The notes under the pieces are model-generated. The model was not told where the DNA came from. It worked only from the letters and a program-made list of their open reading frames with translations, and did not search any database. DNA of 10,463 bases from JBDSTZ01 sp039927975 (GTDB taxonomy: Bacteria > Pseudomonadota > Gammaproteobacteria > Burkholderiales > Burkholderiaceae_D), in contig JBDSTZ010000004.1 of NCBI GenBank assembly GCA_039927975.1, forward strand, positions 1 through 10,463. The letters are read 5' to 3'. Position numbers and translations under genes: made by a program. Below are positions 6,303 to 10,463 of this stretch, piece after piece. Numbering within the stretch: position 1 is the stretch's first letter; every line of letters begins with the position of its first letter.

Positions 6303-8861
6303 ATGAAATACCTCAGCGCCGTGCTCCTCGCCCTCCTTCTCGGCGCCTGCGGTGGCGGCGGCGGTGGCGGCAGCGGCGGTAGCAGCGGCGGCGGCCCGGG
6401 CGCGAGTTCGCCGGCCCTGACGCTGAGCCCTTCGCCGCTGGTGCAGACGATAACCGCGGGCACGTCCAAGATGATGACGGTCAACGCGAGCGTCACGCGG
6501 CCAAGCGACTTTGCCGGCATCGCCACGCTCTACACCCTGATCGTCGACGAGGCGAAGGTCCTCAGCCCGAATCCGGGCCTGGCCCAGGACGGCAACCAGT
6601 TCGTCGCCACCCTGTTTTCGTCTCCCTCGCTCGAACCCGGTTCCTACAAGGGCATTTTCCAGATCCACCTTTGCCGGGACGCCAGATGCACGTCGGAAGT
6701 TCCCGGCTCGCCGGTCAGCCTGCCCTACGACTTCACGGTCGCGGGGGTGCCGATCACCGTGCTGGCGAGCGCGCCGCTGACGGCCAGCGTGCGGCTTGGC
6801 GCGGCCTCGACCTTTCAAACCACGGTGGAGGTCGGCGCGGCCGGGCGCAACTGGACAGCGACGTCGAACGCGGCCTGGCTCAAACTGAGCAGTGCGAGCG
6901 GCGCCGGCAACGGTTCGTTCGGCGCCAGCATCGACGTCAGCGGCCTGGCGGTGGGCAGTTACTCGGCCCTGGTCGACGTCAAGGCGAGCGACGGCCAGAG
7001 CGCCAGCGTGCCGGCCACCCTGACGATCCTGCCGACCGCCTTCCAGATCCAGGGCAGCAATTTGACCTTCAACGCCGTCAACGGCGCGACGATTCCCGCG
7101 CAGGCGTTGCAGTTCACGCTCGACAACAACACGCCGACCCAGTGGAACGCCAGCAGCAGCGCGGCATGGCTCAAGCTCAATCCGCTCAGCGGCACCACCC
7201 CGGCCAACGCCACCCTGAGCATCGACCGCAGCGCGTTGCCGCCCGGCAGCGCCAGCTACAACGCCAGCCTGACGTTGAGCTCGGCGCTGAGCGCGCCCTC
7301 CACGGTGGGCGTCACGCTCAACCTGGCGGCGGCCACGCTGAGCCTGTCGCCGGCGACGCTGAGCCTGGGCGGCACCAACGGCCGCGATTTCAACCCGCGC
7401 TCGGTCACGGTCAGCCTGAACACCGACACCAACAGCTATCCGTGGAGCGCCACGGCGGCGGCGGCGCTGATGCTGCCGACGGCGTCCGGCACCGCCGCCC
7501 AGACCGGCGGCACGCTGGTCGTCGGCATGAACTCGGTGCAGGCGCCGGCCGGCACCAGCGTCACCCCGGTCACGGTGACAGCGCTGGTCAACGGCGACAC
7601 GATCACCAAGCAAGTGCCGGTCACCATCAACAAGGACCAGCACAAGCTGCTGGCCGCCGAAACCGGGGTGGCCTTCGCGTCGACGCCGGGCTGGTCGCGC
7701 CTGGCGCGCACGATCAAGATCAGTGACAACTTCGGTGTCGACGCGGCGTGGAGCGCCAGTTCCAGCCAGCCCTGGCTGAGCGTGGCGGCCAGCGGGCGCA
7801 CCACCGGCGGCGCCGGGACCCTGACGCTGAGCGCCGATCCGTCGTCGCTGCCGGTCGACCAGATCAGCTACGCCACCATCACACTGAGCTCGGGCGACGC
7901 CGGCGTGACGGTGCCGGAAACCATCAAGGTGGCGCTGTGGAAAGGCAGCGCGACGCCGGCCAGCCAGGTCAAGCTGGCGCAGCGCTACGTCAACCTGGTG
8001 GCCGATCCGATCCGGCCGCTGGTGTACGTGCACGACGGTCTGAGCGCGCTGGACGTCTACAACGTCTACACCGGCGCCAAGGTGGCCAGCGTGACAGGTC
8101 CAGCCGGAATGGGCAGCATGGCGGTCAGTCCGAATGGCGACACGCTGTACGCGGCCGCCACCGGCGGCCTGAGCATCGATCTGGTGAACCTGTCCACCCT
8201 GACCAAGACCGGCAGCTGGCCGCTGGTGGCGATCAAGGCGACCGACTCGACACGCCTGGTGGCGGCGCGGCCGAACGGGGTCAACGTGGTCCTGACCACC
8301 AACGTCGGCAACTTCCTGGCCGCCAGCGGCGCCTCGCTCGGCAGCAGTTTCGCGACCGGCGAAATCGCCGCCAGCGGCGACAGCCGCCGCCTGTTCACCG
8401 ATGCCGGTCTGGCCTATTCGATCGATTACACCGCCATCAACGGCGGCACCCTGCTGGCGTCGCGCTACGCCAGCGGGCAAGGCGGCCAGGGCGCGTCGGG
8501 CCAAGTGGCGGCCAACCTCGACGGCAGCCGCTTCTACATTGCCAGCGGCTTTCCGTATCGCTGCAGCATCAGCAACGGCGACACGGCCACCCAGATCGGC
8601 CAGCTTCCGGGCGGCGACGCCTATCCGAACGCGGTCAAGGTGGCCAGCGACGGCCGCGTGTTCTGCGGCATTTCGGGCGCTTCCACCCCCGCCGCCGACG
8701 TGTGGGTGCACCGCCCGGACGGCACGCTGCAGACCAGCTTCAAGTTTGCCGGGTACGCCAAGACGATGCTGGCGCGGCAGATGGTCGTTTCCGGCGACGC
8801 CATGATGATGGCGGCGCTGACCGACGACCCGCTGCTGGTGTTCGTGCCGGTCGGGCCGTAA
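6303..8861 (+). CDS. Outer-membrane lipoprotein with BACON-like repeats and C-terminal beta-propeller
   Basis: I do not recognise a named gene. The protein is 852 aa. The signal peptide MKYLSAVLLALLLGAC ends in a lipobox (L13-G-A-C16); +2 is Gly, so outer-membrane sorting is expected. A glycine-rich tether follows (17-34). An N-terminal all-beta domain (about 37-148) has a close cysteine pair, C124 and C129. Then come four repeats of about 100 residues, each marked by W-x-A-T/S...WL...SG at 184, 281, 381 and 483; this pattern resembles BACON/Ig-like domains that often sit in stalks or bind glycans. The third repeat lacks the second Trp. From about 555 to the end, blade-like segments such as PLVYVHDGLSALDVYNVYTG, MAVSPNGDTLYAA and SRFYIASG suggest a YVTN/WD40-type beta-propeller. 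C754 and C788 lie in it. The likely role is surface adhesion, binding or scaffolding; this is inference. It has its own promoter island and a tandem paralogue downstream. Confidence 0.88.
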   Translation: MKYLSAVLLALLLGACGGGGGGGSGGSSGGGPGASSPALTLSPSPLVQTITAGTSKMMTVNASVTRPSDFAGIATLYTLIVDEAKVLSPNPGLAQDGNQFVATLFSSPSLEPGSYKGIFQIHLCRDARCTSEVPGSPVSLPYDFTVAGVPITVLASAPLTASVRLGAASTFQTTVEVGAAGRNWTATSNAAWLKLSSASGAGNGSFGASIDVSGLAVGSYSALVDVKASDGQSASVPATLTILPTAFQIQGSNLTFNAVNGATIPAQALQFTLDNNTPTQWNASSSAAWLKLNPLSGTTPANATLSIDRSALPPGSASYNASLTLSSALSAPSTVGVTLNLAAATLSLSPATLSLGGTNGRDFNPRSVTVSLNTDTNSYPWSATAAAALMLPTASGTAAQTGGTLVVGMNSVQAPAGTSVTPVTVTALVNGDTITKQVPVTINKDQHKLLAAETGVAFASTPGWSRLARTIKISDNFGVDAAWSASSSQPWLSVAASGRTTGGAGTLTLSADPSSLPVDQISYATITLSSGDAGVTVPETIKVALWKGSATPASQVKLAQRYVNLVADPIRPLVYVHDGLSALDVYNVYTGAKVASVTGPAGMGSMAVSPNGDTLYAAATGGLSIDLVNLSTLTKTGSWPLVAIKATDSTRLVAARPNGVNVVLTTNVGNFLAASGASLGSSFATGEIAASGDSRRLFTDAGLAYSIDYTAINGGTLLASRYASGQGGQGASGQVAANLDGSRFYIASGFPYRCSISNGDTATQIGQLPGGDAYPNAVKVASDGRVFCGISGASTPAADVWVHRPDGTLQTSFKFAGYAKTMLARQMVVSGDAMMMAALTDDPLLVFVPVGP

Positions 8862-8898
8862 GCATGGGCGGCGCCGGCGCGCCCGGCGCAAAGCGCAC

Positions 8899-8923
8899 GG
8901 CCAGGTCGGGGAACCTGGCCTTT
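8899..8923 (+). terminator. Probable terminator of the first lipoprotein gene
   Basis: GGCCAGGT (8899-8906) and ACCTGGCC (8913-8920) form a perfect eight-base stem with a six-base loop, followed by only TTT. The hairpin starts 37 bases after the stop codon, the right place for a terminator, but the short T-run makes it weaker than the ompA terminator. Confidence 0.55.
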
Positions 8924-9027
8924 GCCCCGATGGACGCCGTGCCAGCGGCGGCGCATGCAGCGGCATTGTCGGGCCCGCAGGGCGCCCGGGAACACGCGCG
9001 GCAGGCGCAAGGCGCCCGTGCGCGTCT

Positions 9028-9043
9028 GGCGGCCATGGCCGCC
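9028..9043. repeat. Perfect 16-bp palindrome
   Basis: GGCGGCCATGGCCGCC is its own reverse complement. It lies about 50 bases before the AT-rich control island of the second lipoprotein gene. No equivalent is seen before the first gene. In such GC-rich sequence it may be chance; it could also act as an operator. Confidence 0.3.
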
Positions 9044-9098
9044 GCGTGCCGACTGCCCGCCCCCTCCCGATGCGCGCACGCGCTGCCGGCGACTTGAC

Positions 9099-9160
9099 AA
9101 TACTCACCAATTATTGCACTTGGATAATATTGTAATTCATGAAATAATAAGAGTCTTTTT
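9099..9160 (+). promoter_or_regulatory. AT-rich control island upstream of the second lipoprotein gene
   Basis: Second copy of the island at 6199-6260. It keeps CTCACCAA, the 16-bp direct-repeat spacing (ATTATTGCA at 9110-9118, AATATTGTA at 9126-9134), and GAAAT-ATA. The possible promoter is TTGGAT (9120-9125), 17 bases, AATAAT (9143-9148). A perfect TTGACA also occurs just upstream (9094-9099) but lacks a -10 at normal distance. GAGGA (9192-9196) five bases before the ATG is a good ribosome binding site. Confidence 0.6.
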
Positions 9161-9201
9161 ACCAAAAGTTTCAGGCGCCAGCGCGCCCCTCGAGGACACT
9201 C

Positions 9202-10463
9202 ATGAAATATTTCACCCCTTTACTGCTCAGCCTCCTATTGAGCGCCTGCGGAAGCGACGGTAGCAGCGCCCCCGCCGCCGATGTCGCGCCGGCGCCCGTC
9301 GCGCCGCCCTCCCCGGCGCTGTTACTGGGCGCCTCGTCGATGGCGCAGACGATGACGGCCGGCACGTCGATCGCCATGACGGTCAACGCGACGGCGACCC
9401 GGCCGGCCGATTTCAGCGGCGCCGCCGAAGTCTTTACCAAGATCGTCGACGACGCCGGCGTGATCGTGCCGAATGCCGGTCTGACCCGCAACGGCGACCA
9501 GTACACCGCCACACTGTTCTCCTCGCCCTCGCTGGTGCCGGGCGGTTACAAGGGCAATCTGCTCATCAAGCTTTGTCGCGATGCCGCCTGCGCGACGCAG
9601 TTTCCCGGCTCGCCGGTCAACTTGCCGTATGACCTGACGGTCGTGGCGGGCGAACTGGTGCCGATCAAGCTGTATCCGAACAGCTCGCTGACGACCAGCT
9701 TGCGGCTCGGCGCGGTCACCAGCTTCAAGACCGCCGTCGCGGTGGCGGCGCCAGGGCGTACCTGGACGGTCACCTCGAGCGCGGCCTGGCTGACGGTGGC
9801 CAACGCCAGCGGCAGCGGCAATGGCAGCTTCGACGCCAGCATCGATGCGAGCGGCCTGACCGCGGGCAGCTACGCGGCCGTGGTCGACCTCAAGGCTAGC
9901 GATGGCCAGCACGTCAGCCTGCCGGCGACCTTGACGGTCCTGCCGACCGCCTTCCAGATCTACGGCAACAACCTGACCTTCAACGCGATCAACGGCGCGC
10001 CGATCGGCTCGCAGGCGCTGCAGTTCACGCTCGACAATTCCACGCCGACCGCGTGGAGCGCCGTCAGCAGCGCGGACTGGATCAAGCTGACCCCGCTCAG
10101 CGGCACCACGCCGGCCACCGCCACCATGAGCCTCGACCCCAGCAAGCTGGCGCAAGGCAGCTACAACGCCAGCCTGGTCCTGAGCTCGCCGGTCAGCACG
10201 CCGGCCACGGTGGCCGTGACGCTCAACCTGGCAGCCGCCACCCTCGGCCTGTCGCCAAGCGCGCTGACCCTCGGCGGCGCCAATGGCCGCGATTTCAGCG
10301 CCCAGCCGGTGGCGATCAGCCTGAACACGCAAATCAACAGCTATCCCTGGACCGCGACGGCGGCGGCGCCACTGCAGTTGTCGGCCGCGTCGGGCAGCGC
10401 CAGCCAGACCAGCACCACGCTGACGGTCGGCGCGACGGCGCAGACGGCGCCGGTGGGCACCAG
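9202..10463 (+). CDS. Second BACON-like outer-membrane lipoprotein, tandem paralogue, 3' end outside window
   Basis: 420 codons are visible, with no stop before the window ends. The signal peptide MKYFTPLLLSLLLSAC ends in a lipobox (L13-S-A-C16) with Gly at +2, so outer-membrane anchoring is expected. The tether is Ala/Pro-rich (about 21-38) rather than poly-Gly. From residue 38 the protein aligns nearly gaplessly with the upstream lipoprotein at roughly 60% identity by eye. It keeps the C125/C130 pair in LCRDAAC, PGSPV-LPYD, the repeats beginning at W188, W285 and W383, and the shared segments LPTAFQI, QALQFTLDN, PLSGTTPA, LNLAAATL and GRDF. The third repeat also lacks its second Trp. The rest presumably continues with a fourth repeat and a beta-propeller, but that is not visible. 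It probably arose by duplication together with its promoter. Ligand and role are unknown. Confidence 0.87.
   Translation, partial: MKYFTPLLLSLLLSACGSDGSSAPAADVAPAPVAPPSPALLLGASSMAQTMTAGTSIAMTVNATATRPADFSGAAEVFTKIVDDAGVIVPNAGLTRNGDQYTATLFSSPSLVPGGYKGNLLIKLCRDAACATQFPGSPVNLPYDLTVVAGELVPIKLYPNSSLTTSLRLGAVTSFKTAVAVAAPGRTWTVTSSAAWLTVANASGSGNGSFDASIDASGLTAGSYAAVVDLKASDGQHVSLPATLTVLPTAFQIYGNNLTFNAINGAPIGSQALQFTLDNSTPTAWSAVSSADWIKLTPLSGTTPATATMSLDPSKLAQGSYNASLVLSSPVSTPATVAVTLNLAAATLGLSPSALTLGGANGRDFSAQPVAISLNTQINSYPWTATAAAPLQLSAASGSASQTSTTLTVGATAQTAPVGT

Larger units (their letters stand above)
8862..9201. other. Gap between the two lipoprotein genes
   Basis: 340 bases with no supported gene. It holds a terminator-like hairpin (8899-8923), a very GC-rich stretch to about 9090 with a 16-base perfect palindrome (9028-9043), and then an abrupt change to the AT-rich control island of the second gene (9099-9160). 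The frames open across 8862-9090 are continuations of shadows of the lipoprotein gene and have no start signal of their own. Confidence 0.6.
6199..10463 (+). repeat. Diverged tandem duplication of promoter plus lipoprotein gene
   Basis: The unit from 6199 to 8861 and the unit beginning at 9099 start in register about 2.9 kb apart. They share the AT-rich island, leader, start region and coding sequence. Short stretches remain identical at DNA level, for example at 7031-7050 and the matching part near 9941. The second unit is truncated by the window, so the number of copies in the array is unknown. Confidence 0.75.

Noticed and set aside
7748..9097. 449-codon open frame on the plus strand in another frame, reaching past the stop of the first lipoprotein
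   Set aside because: Gln/Arg-rich composition, no domain and no start signal. It runs out of frame with the well-supported gene, so it is a compositional shadow.
6204..9110. 968-codon open frame on the minus strand across the first lipoprotein gene
   Set aside because: It is antisense to a gene with a clear lipobox, ribosome binding site and repeats. Its translation is Arg/Ala/Gly-rich low complexity, typical of a GC-rich shadow frame.
9322..10332. 336-codon open frame on the minus strand across the second lipoprotein gene
   Set aside because: Same kind of Arg/Gly-rich shadow; it resembles the other antisense frame only because the sense genes are paralogues.
1..10463. Insertion sequence, phage, CRISPR or tRNA content
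   Set aside because: No transposase-like or integrase-like protein, no regular spacer-repeat array and no cloverleaf-like sequence was seen on either strand. The tandem repeats present are diverged gene copies.

Overview
The window is GC-rich chromosomal DNA from a betaproteobacterium, most likely a member of the Burkholderiales and probably Oxalobacteraceae (Massilia/Duganella/Janthinobacterium-like). This rests on the gene order ompA <- -> gyrA - DUF2059 - serC - pheA, on a betaproteobacterial-type OmpA (short cysteine-containing N-terminal domain plus OmpA C-terminal domain, no barrel), and on protein sequence character. No database search was possible, so the genus is an inference.

Left half (1-5055, minus strand): a housekeeping cluster read from right to left. 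gyrA (DNA gyrase subunit A) is followed by a small exported DUF2059 protein, then serC (phosphoserine aminotransferase, serine/PLP pathway), then the 5' part of pheA (chorismate mutase/prephenate dehydratase, phenylalanine pathway), which runs off the left edge. serC starts with GTG behind a good ribosome binding site. Intercistronic hairpins lie between gyrA and DUF2059 and between serC and pheA; one of the latter is a REP-like dispersed-repeat hairpin.

Centre (4951-6151): a roughly 400-bp divergent control region separates gyrA from ompA. Each side has a plausible extended -10 promoter. ompA is a stand-alone transcription unit that ends in a textbook intrinsic terminator.

Right half (6199-10463, plus strand): the accessory part. 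Two large paralogous outer-membrane lipoproteins lie in tandem. The first (852 aa) is complete; the second is cut by the window after 420 codons. Both have a lipobox ending in Cys16, a low-complexity tether, an N-terminal domain with a conserved CxxxxC pair, and Ig-like BACON-type repeats of about 100 residues. The first ends in a YVTN/WD40-like beta-propeller. Each gene is preceded by the same AT-rich island (41 of 51 positions identical), which carries two direct repeats on a 16-bp period and a plausible promoter. The whole unit (promoter, leader, gene) therefore appears to have been duplicated. This tandem family and its shared control element are the least explained content of the window. 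I saw no tRNA, rRNA, CRISPR array, insertion sequence or phage gene.
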